From contig JAAYCO010000246.1 of the NCBI GenBank assembly GCA_012729725.1, positions 1-53,359 of the forward strand: a stretch of DNA of 53,359 bases, read 5' to 3'. The DNA is from Planctomycetota bacterium. Lineage in GTDB: Bacteria > Planctomycetota > Phycisphaerae > SM23-33. The translations under genes and the position numbers were made by a program. This document shows, piece by piece, positions 9,578 through 19,478 of the stretch. Each line of letters starts with the position of its first letter. Positions within the stretch are counted from its first letter, which is position 1. A model generated the notes under the pieces. That model made no database searches, had not been told where the DNA came from, and worked only from the letters and a program-made list of their open reading frames with translations.

Positions 9578-10690
9578 ATGCCTGCTTTGGTGCGACAAAA
9601 CATAATTGCCAAGGCCCGCCGCATCGTTGTCAAGGTGGGCACCAACGCCCTTTGCGACGCCAACGGCAGGCTTGATCCCGCCATTGTTTCGCAACTGGCC
9701 CAACAGATCGCCGACGCGCGCAAGAGGGGCGTCCGCGTGATTCTTGTCGCCAGCGGAGCGGTCGGGGCTGGCATTGCGGAGCTGGATCTCGAAGGCAGGC
9801 CCAGGCTGATGTCGATGGTCCAGGCCACAGCCGCGGTCGGCCAGGGCAGGCTCATGCAGGTTTTTCACGACGCATTCAAGCCGCTGGGCGCGAAGGTGGC
9901 GCAGGTGCTGCTGCTGCGGGACGATTTCGAGCACCGCCGCCGATACCTTAACATCCGCAACACGCTGGGGGCGCTCGAATCGCTGGGCGTCACCCCGATC
10001 ATCAACGAGAACGACGCCGTCGGCGGTAGGGAAATCACCATCGGCGACAACGACGTGGTCGCCGCGCTTCTGACCAACATGATGCGGGCCGACCTGCTGG
10101 TGCTGCTGAGCAACGTCGAAGGCGTCATCAAGGACAGCAAGGTTGTCGAGGTGGTCGAGCAGCTTGACGAGAATACGCGTTCGCTCGCCGTCCAGAAACG
10201 AAGTTCGCTTGGCACGGGCGGCATGGGCAGCAAGATGTCCGCAGCCAACATGGTGGCGATGGCCGGCGAGCCGGCGGTCATTGCCTCGGCGAGAATGCCG
10301 GGCGCATTGACCAGAATTCTTGCGGGCGAGACTGTGGGCACGCTGTTTCTGCCCGCCAAGCGCCGCATGTCCAGCAGGGCCAGGTGGATCGCCCACGCGT
10401 CGAAGCCGCTGGGCAAGATCATGGTTGACGAAGGCGCCGCCAAGGCGCTTGTTCAGGACGGCCGAAGCCTGCTGCCTTCGGGCGTGACGGCGGTTTTCGG
10501 CGAATTCGGCAGAGGCGACACCGTCAGCATCATCGACATCAACGGCAGGCAGATTGCCCGCGGGCTGACGAACTATTCCTCCGCCGACGTGGACCGCATC
10601 AAGAGGCTCAAGACGACGCAGATAGCGAAAATTCTTGGCGCTAAACGGGCCGACGAGGTAGTGCATCGTAATAACCTCACACTCGCATGA
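9578..10690 (+). CDS. proB: Glutamate 5-kinase
   Basis: RIVVKVGTNAL, ILVASGAVGAG, PIINENDAV, GTGGMGSKMSAA, C-terminal PUA-like domain. Confidence 0.95.
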   Translation: MPALVRQNIIAKARRIVVKVGTNALCDANGRLDPAIVSQLAQQIADARKRGVRVILVASGAVGAGIAELDLEGRPRLMSMVQATAAVGQGRLMQVFHDAFKPLGAKVAQVLLLRDDFEHRRRYLNIRNTLGALESLGVTPIINENDAVGGREITIGDNDVVAALLTNMMRADLLVLLSNVEGVIKDSKVVEVVEQLDENTRSLAVQKRSSLGTGGMGSKMSAANMVAMAGEPAVIASARMPGALTRILAGETVGTLFLPAKRRMSSRARWIAHASKPLGKIMVDEGAAKALVQDGRSLLPSGVTAVFGEFGRGDTVSIIDINGRQIARGLTNYSSADVDRIKRLKTTQIAKILGAKRADEVVHRNNLTLA

Positions 10691-11568
10691 TAAGCGACAT
10701 GCCAATCTCGATCATCGGTGGCGGCAGGGTGGGAATCGCCCTGGGGATTCTTGCCGCGCGGGCGGGGCTTGAAGTAGTCGCGGTCGGCGGGCGCAGCAAG
10801 ATGCGCACAAAGGCCGCCGCCAAGCTCATCGGCAAGGGCGTCAAAGCCCTGGACATCAAAGAGGCGGCTGCACTGGGCAAGCTGGTGTTCATCACGGTCA
10901 GCGACGATGCGATCCTGCCCGTCTGCAGCGTCATCTCCATGGCCGATAAATGGGCGCCCGGCGCGGTGGTCGCTCATTGCAGCGGCGCACTGTCAAGCGA
11001 AACGCTGCAACTCGCCCGCCAGCGGGGCGCGCAGGTCGGGTCGATGCACCCGCTCCAGACGTTCGCCACTATAGATTCGGCGGTGGACGTTCTGCCGGGA
11101 TCGTATCTTTTCATCGAAGGCGATCCGCAGGCCGTGCAATCGCTTACCGAGTTTGGATGGGCGATTGGCGGCAAGTGCGTGCCGATAGAGCCCAAGTCAA
11201 AGGTTATGTATCACGTCGCGGCCGTCATGGCCTGCAACTACGTAGCTTCCCTGCTGGATGCCGCGCTGACCGCCGGAGAGCAGGCGGGCATCGAACGGCG
11301 GACATTCATGGCCGCCCTTGAGCCGCTGGTTCAGGCGACGGTTCACAATGTCCTGACGATGGATGTCGCCGAGTCGCTGACAGGCCCGATTGTGCGAAGA
11401 GATATCGGCACCATCACGACGCACCTGGAGACGATAAAAGACGATCTGCTTGCCAACTTCTATCGCTCGATGGGCGCGCAGACAATCCGGGTCGCGATAA
11501 AGCACTACCTTATCACTGCTCAAGAGGGAGTGGAAATGCTGTACAAAATGCTCCCTGCATCAGAATAG
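10687..11568 (+). CDS. Rossmann-fold/DUF2520-like oxidoreductase
   Basis: ISIIGGGRVGIALGILAARAG, HCSGALSSETL, GSMHPLQTF. ATGA overlap with proB. Confidence 0.85.
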   Translation: MISDMPISIIGGGRVGIALGILAARAGLEVVAVGGRSKMRTKAAAKLIGKGVKALDIKEAAALGKLVFITVSDDAILPVCSVISMADKWAPGAVVAHCSGALSSETLQLARQRGAQVGSMHPLQTFATIDSAVDVLPGSYLFIEGDPQAVQSLTEFGWAIGGKCVPIEPKSKVMYHVAAVMACNYVASLLDAALTAGEQAGIERRTFMAALEPLVQATVHNVLTMDVAESLTGPIVRRDIGTITTHLETIKDDLLANFYRSMGAQTIRVAIKHYLITAQEGVEMLYKMLPASE

Positions 11569-11577
11569 CCGGCCGAG

Positions 11578-11898
11578 TCAGGATTCCGTTGCGGGCGGCT
11601 GCTGGGCGTCGGCTATCTCCTGAAGGCGATCCTTCATCAACCTGCCGACCTTGAACTTCACGGTCCGCTTTGAAGGAACCTGCACCCTTTGCAAGGTCTT
11701 GGGGTTCTGGGCGACTCTGGCGGAACGTGACTTTGTTTCAAAGACACCGAAGTCGCGAAGCTCAAGACGGTTGCCCCTGCCGAGTTCGTTTATCGTCTCG
11801 TCCAGGAAGCACTGAACCACTTTCTTGACCACGATGCGCTTAATCTTGGTCAGTTCGGCGATCTTGTCAACCAAGTCTTTCTTCGTCACGTTAGGCAT
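11578..11898 (-). CDS. HU/IHF-family DNA-binding protein
   Basis: MPNVTKKDLVDKIAELTKI...ELRDFGVFETKSRSARVAQNPKT...VPSKRTVKFKVGRLMKDRL; AAGGAAG RBS before ATG 11898. Confidence 0.93.
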   Translation of the reverse strand: MPNVTKKDLVDKIAELTKIKRIVVKKVVQCFLDETINELGRGNRLELRDFGVFETKSRSARVAQNPKTLQRVQVPSKRTVKFKVGRLMKDRLQEIADAQQPPATES

Positions 11899-12065
11899 GA
11901 GTCTTCCTTTGCACTGGACCTGCAAATTAGCGCCAGGAGCATAAGGTGAAAACGCCAAATCCATTATAGAACCATGACTTATACTACTCTTGCCAAGCCG
12001 ATCCTACAAGAGAAAATTGGCCTTTCACCAGCCGGCGTCACCGAACAACGAATGCTGTCGCCGGC

Positions 12066-12872
12066 TCATGGCGATTTCGCCGCCGCCTTCACCAAAGCCT
12101 CGAAATCCTGAAGCGACTTCTTCAACGACTCGCCCGCCACGCTGGTTAGGTTGTTGTGACCGGCCTTCTCAACCCACAGCGTGCTGACCGGTCCGCCGGC
12201 TGCCTCTGCAAGCTTTCTACCGTGGCTCGGCGAGATGATGCAGTCACGCTGGCCGTGGATGACCAGCACGGGACACTTGATCCCGGGCATCTTCTTGAGG
12301 TTCTCGAATCTGTCGCCTGGGAAAAGTGCGATCCTGGTTACCGCTTTGTACGCGGAGGTAAATGCCCCTTCGAGCACCAGGCCCGCCACGGGTCTTCTCG
12401 TCGCCAGATCAACGCTTGGGCCGCTGCCGACCGAACGTCCATAGAGAATGATCCTTTCGGGCGGAATCGCCAGCGTGCCCGTGAGGTAATCGTAGGCTGC
12501 GTCTATGGATGCATAAACAGACGATTCCGATGCGCTGCCCGTGCTGGCGCCGTAACCGGGATAATCGTATGCCAGCACGTTGAATCCCGCCGAGCGGATC
12601 GTGTCATACGCAACTTTGCACCGTCCGATGTCTTCGCCGTTGCCATGGCTGTGCAGAATCGTGTACGTGGCTGCCGGGTTTTCAAAGTACCGCGCGGCGA
12701 TGGTATTGCCGTCGGCGGCCTTGAGTTTGATGATGCCGGGCGAGTCGTCGTAACTCGAGGCCGGGGCGGGGAAGATGAGCCTGTCCGAGCAGCAGGCGCC
12801 CAGAACCAGCACCAGCGCATAGCAAAGCGTCATCAAGACGCCCAGACGGGCAAGTCGCCGCCGCCAGGTCAT
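12066..12872 (-). CDS. Alpha/beta hydrolase (membrane-anchored)
   Basis: N-terminal hydrophobic segment; HSHGNGEDIG, YDYPGYGAST, YGRSVGSGPSVDLA nucleophile elbow, VIHGQRDCIISP, C-terminal GHNNL. Confidence 0.9.
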   Translation of the reverse strand: MTWRRRLARLGVLMTLCYALVLVLGACCSDRLIFPAPASSYDDSPGIIKLKAADGNTIAARYFENPAATYTILHSHGNGEDIGRCKVAYDTIRSAGFNVLAYDYPGYGASTGSASESSVYASIDAAYDYLTGTLAIPPERIILYGRSVGSGPSVDLATRRPVAGLVLEGAFTSAYKAVTRIALFPGDRFENLKKMPGIKCPVLVIHGQRDCIISPSHGRKLAEAAGGPVSTLWVEKAGHNNLTSVAGESLKKSLQDFEALVKAAAKSP

Positions 12873-15535
12873 TCTGTTGGGGTGACGGGCGCGAATAGCA
12901 ATTTTCCTCCCTGCGGCTGCTTGCCTGATTCTTCGAAGAGGACGATCTCGTTGTCGCTCTTAAGCCAGCAGGACGGCAGGTAATAACGGGTCTGGGGTCC
13001 GACCGACCAGAACCGGCCGCAGTTGTGCCCGTTCACGAACACCTGGCCCTTGCCTGATGTCAGTTCCAGGAACAGCGGCTGGCGATTCTCCGTCAGACGG
13101 AACGACGACGTAAACCAGCAGGGCGCGTGGTTTGCCTTCACAAGAGACGACGGCCTGGGCAGCGCCCACTGGCGCCAGCTCCACCGGGCCGATTCGGTAA
13201 GGTTTTCAGCCAGCAGGTGCATGACGACGTCCTTGAGCGAATCGGCTTTGACGTCGCCCCAGAGCACAAACTGCAACTCGTTCTTGCCCGCCCTGAGTTC
13301 GCTGCCGAGGGTCAGTTGGGCCCAGCTCTTTCCTGCTTCGGTGATTGGTGCGAACAGCACCGGCCGGTCGTTGCAAAGCAGGGCCATGGTATGAGGCGCC
13401 GTGATCGAAACATGCACAGGCGCAACCTTTGTCAGCGTCAGCGTCGCCTTCGCCGACCAGACTGCCAGGCGGTCGAGTTCCCCCAGCACGTGTCCCTGGC
13501 TTCGGGGGACTATTTTCCGGGCGAAGTCCTTCTCCATGGTCAGCTTGAACTTCAGCCGGGGCATGGGCTTGGCGCTGTACACGTGGCCGTAAATGCCTTT
13601 GAGTTCGCCAAGGTTTGGGCCGTCGCAGAACCGGCCAAGGTTGTCCACAAGCATCGTCAGCACGTTGACGCCCTTGCGAAGCTGCACGGAGATTGGCTTT
13701 CTGGCGGCGCCATCGCCGACGCCCCACGTCGCTATCCGCTTGCCGTTAAGAAAAATCGTTGCCCTGTCGCCGCATTCGGGCATGAAAATGGTTTTGGCGG
13801 CCGCCTTGGGCTGAGTTATCTGCACCTGATACCACACGTATCCCTGATACGCGCCAAGGTGGTCAACGTCGCGAGGCCCCGCAATTTGCTGCCATTCAAG
13901 CTTCTCGTCCGCGGGCTCTGCACACTGCGCCAAATGCTTCCAGGCGGTGAGCCTCGGAGCCGCAGCCGCCTTGGCCGAATGCCCAGCAGCGCACTTGGGA
14001 CGGGAAATCTTGCCCTCGAACGATATCTGCACGTAATTGGTCGATCCCTTCGCCGGTTCGATCTCTTCCAAACCCTGGCCTGCATACTTGGGTCCGACCA
14101 CCAGGCCCTCGGGAGTGTCCCACACGCGCATCGCAAGATCGCTGTTCATCAGGATGATGAGCATGCCTTCGTGTTCGACAGTCGCCAGATCGTCGTTTCG
14201 CGGGACGGGCCTCTGAATCAGATTGCCGTTGATGCATATTCTGGCTGCCCATCCGGCGGGCCCATGGAACACCAGCAGCTTCTTCGCCCAGAAACCAAGG
14301 GGCATGACGTTGGCGTAATTGAGCACGATGTCCTGCGTCAGTTCCACGTTGACCGGAATGGCCACCGCTCCAAGCGGATCAAGCGGAACCTCAAGCTCCG
14401 GCGAGTCGGTCGACCACACTCGTGCCTTCTGCACGGCTGGGTTTCCGTTGTTGGTGACGACAATCCACGAACCCATGTAGCCTTTGGTGGTCAGAACCGC
14501 AGGCGCATCGCCGAACCCCGCCCAGACTTCCTGCATTCGGCACGAGGCAAGCTGCGGGCCCATGCATGTGCTGAACATGTTGACGAGCTTGGTGAGGTAA
14601 TACCGCCTCGTCAGGCACCCGCCTTCGTCCAGCACGCTGCCGCGGGAGCAGGAGGTTGTGATGAACGAAGAATCATCTCTCGAAAGCCTGCCGGCGTTGA
14701 AGCCGAAGTTCGTTCCGCCGTGCCACATGTGATAGTCGTACTGCGCGCCACAGCCGATAATCTCCAGCAACCTGCGCGCGATGTCCTCCGCGCCTGCCCG
14801 CGCGGCCGGTTTGCCCCAGCAGTCTGCGCCTTGCGGCCCGAAACTGCACGCCACCATCGGCTTGCGCTCCTGCCGGCGACGAAGACGCGACAACTCACGC
14901 ACCGGCAGATGAGACACGCCGACGGTTTCAATGCTGTCGCCCACTTCCGGCTCGGTAAGCATGTTGGAGCTGATGATGGGAATGTCGAATCCGCTGCGCC
15001 GGAACAACTGGCTCACGAACTCCAGGTAGTTTCGGCGGTCCGGCATGGTGGTCATTACATACTCGTTCTCGTTTTGAATGAGTATGATGGTTCCGTTGTG
15101 CGTAACCTGAAGATCGGCCAGGCGGGGCAGCACCTGCCTGAAGTAACGGTCGAAGTAGTGCGTGTAGGCGGCGTTCGAGTTGCGATAGCCAATGCCCGTC
15201 TTCGTGGTGAGCCACGGAGGCAGGCCTCCGAAGTCCCAGTCGGCGCCGATGAACGGTCCGGGCTTGAGAATGACGTACAAGCCCATTTCGCCGGCGAGCT
15301 TGACGAAAGATACAACATCGTGATCGCCCGTCAGATCCCACTGAGATTCCGACGGCTGATGAAAGTTCCACGGAATGAACGTGCTGATGCAATTAAGTCC
15401 GCAGCGCTTGGCCTTTAACAGCCTGTCTCGCCACAACGCGGCGGGAACACGGAAGTAATGCAGGGACCCGCTGGTTAACCACACGCGGCTGGCGTCGATC
15501 ATCAAACTCCGGTCATCATACGTGACGACTGCCAT
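12869..15535 (-). CDS. GH35-like beta-galactosidase
   Basis: LTSGSLHYFRVPAALWRDRLLKAKRCGLNCISTFIPWNFHQP, VILKPGPFIGADWDFGGLPPWL, IILIQNENEY, MWHGGTNFGF; later beta-sandwich domains. AAGGAGAG precedes ATG 15535. Confidence 0.9.
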   Translation of the reverse strand: MAVVTYDDRSLMIDASRVWLTSGSLHYFRVPAALWRDRLLKAKRCGLNCISTFIPWNFHQPSESQWDLTGDHDVVSFVKLAGEMGLYVILKPGPFIGADWDFGGLPPWLTTKTGIGYRNSNAAYTHYFDRYFRQVLPRLADLQVTHNGTIILIQNENEYVMTTMPDRRNYLEFVSQLFRRSGFDIPIISSNMLTEPEVGDSIETVGVSHLPVRELSRLRRRQERKPMVACSFGPQGADCWGKPAARAGAEDIARRLLEIIGCGAQYDYHMWHGGTNFGFNAGRLSRDDSSFITTSCSRGSVLDEGGCLTRRYYLTKLVNMFSTCMGPQLASCRMQEVWAGFGDAPAVLTTKGYMGSWIVVTNNGNPAVQKARVWSTDSPELEVPLDPLGAVAIPVNVELTQDIVLNYANVMPLGFWAKKLLVFHGPAGWAARICINGNLIQRPVPRNDDLATVEHEGMLIILMNSDLAMRVWDTPEGLVVGPKYAGQGLEEIEPAKGSTNYVQISFEGKISRPKCAAGHSAKAAAAPRLTAWKHLAQCAEPADEKLEWQQIAGPRDVDHLGAYQGYVWYQVQITQPKAAAKTIFMPECGDRATIFLNGKRIATWGVGDGAARKPISVQLRKGVNVLTMLVDNLGRFCDGPNLGELKGIYGHVYSAKPMPRLKFKLTMEKDFARKIVPRSQGHVLGELDRLAVWSAKATLTLTKVAPVHVSITAPHTMALLCNDRPVLFAPITEAGKSWAQLTLGSELRAGKNELQFVLWGDVKADSLKDVVMHLLAENLTESARWSWRQWALPRPSSLVKANHAPCWFTSSFRLTENRQPLFLELTSGKGQVFVNGHNCGRFWSVGPQTRYYLPSCWLKSDNEIVLFEESGKQPQGGKLLFAPVTPTE

Positions 15536-15701
15536 CTGCAATCTCTCCTTAACCGGGTGCAACGTTCGAAATGCAATGTATGACAATAGTTTACGTCATC
15601 CGCCGGTCCATGCAACCAAAAGCCGCCCCGGGCATCTTTTTTTCCCCCCGGCCACGCAACACTCAATGGAAACCCCACCTGCCCAAAGGTATAGTACAGC
15701 C

Positions 15702-17246
15702 ATGCTGAGCAAACTTTGCTGCCTGCTGATAGCTTGTTCCGCAGCCATGGCTGACATGCCCGGTGTACAAGAGCCGCGGGTAACGCTTGAGCAAGCCACC
15801 GAACTTGTAACACACGCCAGAGCCGCCATGCGCCTCTTTCTGACCGATAGGGTAACTGCCTCCAACTACTTGCTGCCACAAGAGTTAAGGGATATCCAGA
15901 CCAACTCATCGGCCGTCGCGCTGACCATTCGACACCAGGGCAGGCACGAACGGTTTGTCGAAACCGGCAGGGATCTGGCGCAAAATGTTGTTAATGCAGC
16001 ACTTAAGGCAATGCGCAGCGGCGTTCTGCCCGATGTGGTCACACCAGAGCTTCTTGAAAGCTGTCTGCTGGAAGTGGAGATTCTGGGGCCTGGCGTCGTT
16101 GTTGCAAAGGAAGATATAGCAAAGACTTACATTCAGGGAATTGTCGGCGTGAGGGTCTCCAGGGGCCTGGACGACTCATACGTTTTGCCCTCAACGGCTT
16201 GTGCAAGGGGGCTAAGCGCCGAGGCTGCGGTTAAGGAGGCCTTGCGGGATCTGCCTTCAACCCCCTCTGCCGAGGGGCTGCCCCTGCGATGGATGGTTTA
16301 TTCGACATCGCACTATGCCGCCTTCGCCGATGGCCAGGTTGTTTGTCTTTATCGCGGTAAGTTGTTGATGCCTCAAGACTTAATTACGCAGCAGGACATG
16401 AATGCCGCCGCCCGCCAGGTGGGCGACTATCTTTTGCGCTGCCTTGACGGCTCCGGGGTGTTTTTTCTTCGCGGCGGCGACTTCAGTGTGAGGGATCAGG
16501 TTTACGCAGCCTATGCTCTGTCGAGGCTGGCGGAATCGACGGGCGACAAACGGTACGCCGTCGGGTCGAATCTGGCGCTGTCGCACGTTGCGGGCCTGAT
16601 TCGGCAGGATGAGACAAAGGCGTGGATCGAGTCTGACGGCGGTAGTGAACTGGCCGCCACGGCCATGCTTCTTTCCCAGATGCCCGAGTCGGACGACAAA
16701 GGCTCGCCGCGGGCAAAACTGCTGCGTTTTGTGCTGGAGCATCCCACTCCGCCGCCGGCGGAGGCTTCGCGGGCGATAGTGGCGCTAAGGCGGGCGGGTG
16801 TGGAGCCGCCCAATTGGCCGATTTCTTATTCGGGATCGGACGACGTGGAGGCCGCCTGGATGCTTCGAGCAGGCATCGCCCCTGCCGCATCGGCGCCTCC
16901 GCTGCCCGTCGGGCCTGAGGCGCTTCTGGACGAGCAAGGCGCCATCGCGGCCGAGGGAAGAGCCCCCGGCACAGTGGCAACCGCCATTGCCGCCGCGGCC
17001 CTGGCGGAGGGAAAATCGTGGGCGGGTGTGGATGCCCTCTCCCCGGACAAGCGGGAGCAGATCATCCTCTCGGCCCGGAAGTTCTGTTATCAAATGGTGT
17101 ACAAGCCCAGAGAGACTTATTACGCTCAGTCGCCCGAAGGCCTGATTGGCGGCGTCAGGGCAGGCCCTGACGACGGCAGGATCACCCTGGGGGCCTGTGC
17201 GGCGGCTATCGAGGCATTTCTTGCCGACCCACATATGGAGAAATGA
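15702..17246 (+). CDS. Secreted protein with a possible AMMECR1-like N-terminal domain and an alpha/alpha-toroid-like C-terminal half
   Basis: Signal peptide MLSKLCCLLIACSAAMA. The segment RHQGRHERFVETGRDLAQNVVNAALKAM...CLLEVEILGPGVVV...GIVGVRVSRGLDDSYVLPSTA resembles AMMECR1 order. Then a toroid-like repeat (YAAYALSRLAESTGDKRYAVGSNLALSHVAGLI). Confidence 0.55.
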   Translation: MLSKLCCLLIACSAAMADMPGVQEPRVTLEQATELVTHARAAMRLFLTDRVTASNYLLPQELRDIQTNSSAVALTIRHQGRHERFVETGRDLAQNVVNAALKAMRSGVLPDVVTPELLESCLLEVEILGPGVVVAKEDIAKTYIQGIVGVRVSRGLDDSYVLPSTACARGLSAEAAVKEALRDLPSTPSAEGLPLRWMVYSTSHYAAFADGQVVCLYRGKLLMPQDLITQQDMNAAARQVGDYLLRCLDGSGVFFLRGGDFSVRDQVYAAYALSRLAESTGDKRYAVGSNLALSHVAGLIRQDETKAWIESDGGSELAATAMLLSQMPESDDKGSPRAKLLRFVLEHPTPPPAEASRAIVALRRAGVEPPNWPISYSGSDDVEAAWMLRAGIAPAASAPPLPVGPEALLDEQGAIAAEGRAPGTVATAIAAAALAEGKSWAGVDALSPDKREQIILSARKFCYQMVYKPRETYYAQSPEGLIGGVRAGPDDGRITLGACAAAIEAFLADPHMEK

Positions 17247-18310
17247 TGAAACGTAATACCAGCAGGATGCTGATTATTCTGTGCGCTATTCTTGTCAGCG
17301 CCGCGGTGGTGGTCTTGATGGTCAAGCCATGGCGGCCCGAAGCTCTTGCCCTTCCCCCGGTCAATTCGCTTGAGGATCCCGGACCGGTTGTGGCCATGCC
17401 CGAATCGCCGCTGCCGGTGATAACTGCGCCAACGGCGACCCCGCCGGCGGTTGAACCGGCGGCCGAGCCTGTGCAGCCGCACTCGGCCCAGGCTAATGTC
17501 GAGACCAACGAGCTTGTCGCCAGGGGTCTTGCCGCGTCCGCCGGCGGCAGACACATTCAGGCAAGAACGCTTCTGTCGGAAGCCTTTTTCGCCGGCGGGC
17601 TCTCGCCCGAGCAGGAAGCGAAGATCGTCCCGGAGATGGAGCGCCTTTTCAACGAAACGATATTGTCGCCGAGGATCTTCGACGGCGACGAGTACGTCGA
17701 GCAGTGCATCCCCATGCCCGGCCAGACGCTGGCGGGTTCGCGGGGAATAGTTGAGAGCAAGTGCCTGTACGTGCCGGCCAATTTCATAGTCATGGTGAAC
17801 CGCATGGGCTCGGGCCAGAACATGCAGGCAGGCAAAAGCATCAAGCTTGTGAAGGGGCCTTTTGTGGCCAGGGTGTACAAGAGCCGCCTGGCGATGGATC
17901 TTTACCTTCAGCCTGAAGGCAGGCCGCCGCTCTTTGCGCGCCGCCTTCCTGTCGGATTAGGCAAGGACGGCGCCACGCCGTCCGGTCGATGGCGGCTGAT
18001 CGCGGGCGGAAAGACCGAGCGCAAGCCGTGGACGCCCACTGCCGGCAGCAACCTGCCGCCCGCGCCCATCCCATGGGGGCATCCGGACTACGCCCTGGGC
18101 TTCAAGGGAATGTGGATCGGGCTTGCCGGCCTCGACGCGGACAATCAGCACATCACCGATTTCGGCATACACAGCACCAGCGACCAGGACAGCATCGGCG
18201 GCGAGACGTCGCTTGGATGCGTGCGAATGAAGGACGCGGACATAGAACTTGTCTTCAACATGCTGTATGACGGCAGGGGCGTGTTCAGCGTTGTCGAGGT
18301 GGTCGACTAG
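17243..18310 (+). CDS. L,D-transpeptidase (YkuD domain) with LysM-like region
   Basis: DFGIHSTSDQDSIGGETSLGCVRMKDADIELVFNML (HxxxD...SxGCxR motif). Upstream LysM-like YVPANFIVMVNRMGSGQNMQAGKSIKLVKGPF. N-terminal TM anchor. ATGA overlap with the preceding gene. Confidence 0.92.
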   Translation: MMKRNTSRMLIILCAILVSAAVVVLMVKPWRPEALALPPVNSLEDPGPVVAMPESPLPVITAPTATPPAVEPAAEPVQPHSAQANVETNELVARGLAASAGGRHIQARTLLSEAFFAGGLSPEQEAKIVPEMERLFNETILSPRIFDGDEYVEQCIPMPGQTLAGSRGIVESKCLYVPANFIVMVNRMGSGQNMQAGKSIKLVKGPFVARVYKSRLAMDLYLQPEGRPPLFARRLPVGLGKDGATPSGRWRLIAGGKTERKPWTPTAGSNLPPAPIPWGHPDYALGFKGMWIGLAGLDADNQHITDFGIHSTSDQDSIGGETSLGCVRMKDADIELVFNMLYDGRGVFSVVEVVD

Positions 18311-19414
18311 ATGCCCCTTGACTCCGCCATCCTGGGCGATGTTTCACTATGGCTCATGCGCAACTGGGCGGTGCTGGCCATCGCGTTGACGTGCGCGTCG
18401 CTGGGGGTCTTTCTGGTCCTGCTGATGGCGAAGTACGTCAGGATATGTCTCAATATTTTTGTTGACACTCCGCCGCCGCTGTCGATGAACCCGCTGGACT
18501 TCGTGCCGCTTCACGGCGAAATCGTCCGGTTTCGCAGTTTCGACGGCACCAGCCTTCGCGGCATGCACCTTCGCACTGCCAAGGACGGCGGTTACAAGGG
18601 CAGCATCGTTTTCTGCCATGAGTACGGCTCGGACATGTACAGCTGCGCCCGTTACGCACGCCCGCTGATCGACGCCGGCTTTGACGTGTTCACGTTCGAC
18701 TACCGCGGCCACGGCGAAAGCTCGATCGGCGGAAGGTACAAGCCGCTGCAATGGCCGTCCGACAAGGAACTTGGCGACACGCTGGGCGCGTGCCTGCACG
18801 TCGAAAGCCTTCTGGCCGCGGAGGGCAAACCCGCACAGGTGGGGCTTTTTGGCATATCACGCGGGGCGGGCGCTGGACTGCTGACGGCTGCGAGCGACCC
18901 GAACATCAAGTGCATTGTCTGCGACGGCGCCTTCAGCACCGATACAACGCTGATGGCCCTGATGAAACGGTGGGCGTATATCTTCGCCCGCGTCAAACTC
19001 GTGTACGAGAACAACACCGACCAGTTCTGGAAGTTCCTGCTGTGGCTGCTGCTTCGCTTCGCCCAGCCGAAGATGGGATGCCGATACCTCTCCGTCCGGC
19101 GAGCACTGAAGGAAATGCAGCCCCGGCCGATCTTTTTCATCCACGGTCAGAAGGACAGCTACATCCGCGAGGACCAGACCAGGCTGCTGTACGCCGACGC
19201 GCCGTCGCCCAAATACCTGTGGATTGTGGACGATGCGAAGCACAACCAGTCGGTGGTGGTCAAACCCGCGGAATATGCGGATCGAACAGTTTCGTTCTTC
19301 CTGAAGTACCTCGCGAACGAGCCGGTTGCCGAAGCAACAATCACTGCCGACGGCCCGGCAGGGGCCGCCAAAGACGGCATGTCCGCGGGCAAAACCCCTT
19401 CACTTGCCAAATAA
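18311..19414 (+). CDS. Alpha/beta hydrolase (serine-aminopeptidase type)
   Basis: VFCHEYGSDMYSCARYARPLIDAGFDVFTFDYRGHGES, LFGISRGAGAGLL, FFIHGQKDSYI, DDAKHNQS. Confidence 0.88.
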   Translation: MPLDSAILGDVSLWLMRNWAVLAIALTCASLGVFLVLLMAKYVRICLNIFVDTPPPLSMNPLDFVPLHGEIVRFRSFDGTSLRGMHLRTAKDGGYKGSIVFCHEYGSDMYSCARYARPLIDAGFDVFTFDYRGHGESSIGGRYKPLQWPSDKELGDTLGACLHVESLLAAEGKPAQVGLFGISRGAGAGLLTAASDPNIKCIVCDGAFSTDTTLMALMKRWAYIFARVKLVYENNTDQFWKFLLWLLLRFAQPKMGCRYLSVRRALKEMQPRPIFFIHGQKDSYIREDQTRLLYADAPSPKYLWIVDDAKHNQSVVVKPAEYADRTVSFFLKYLANEPVAEATITADGPAGAAKDGMSAGKTPSLAK

Positions 19415-19478
19415 GAGGATTGTCATTCCCTCTCGTCCGGATGTATTCTCCCCAGCTGTCTAAAAAGGAGACAACACA

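Noticed and set aside
13127-15418. 763-aa forward ORF antisense to the GH35-like gene
   Set aside because: Shadow frame: His/Arg/Gln-rich with no domain motifs, while the reverse frame has clear catalytic motifs. High GC keeps antisense frames open.
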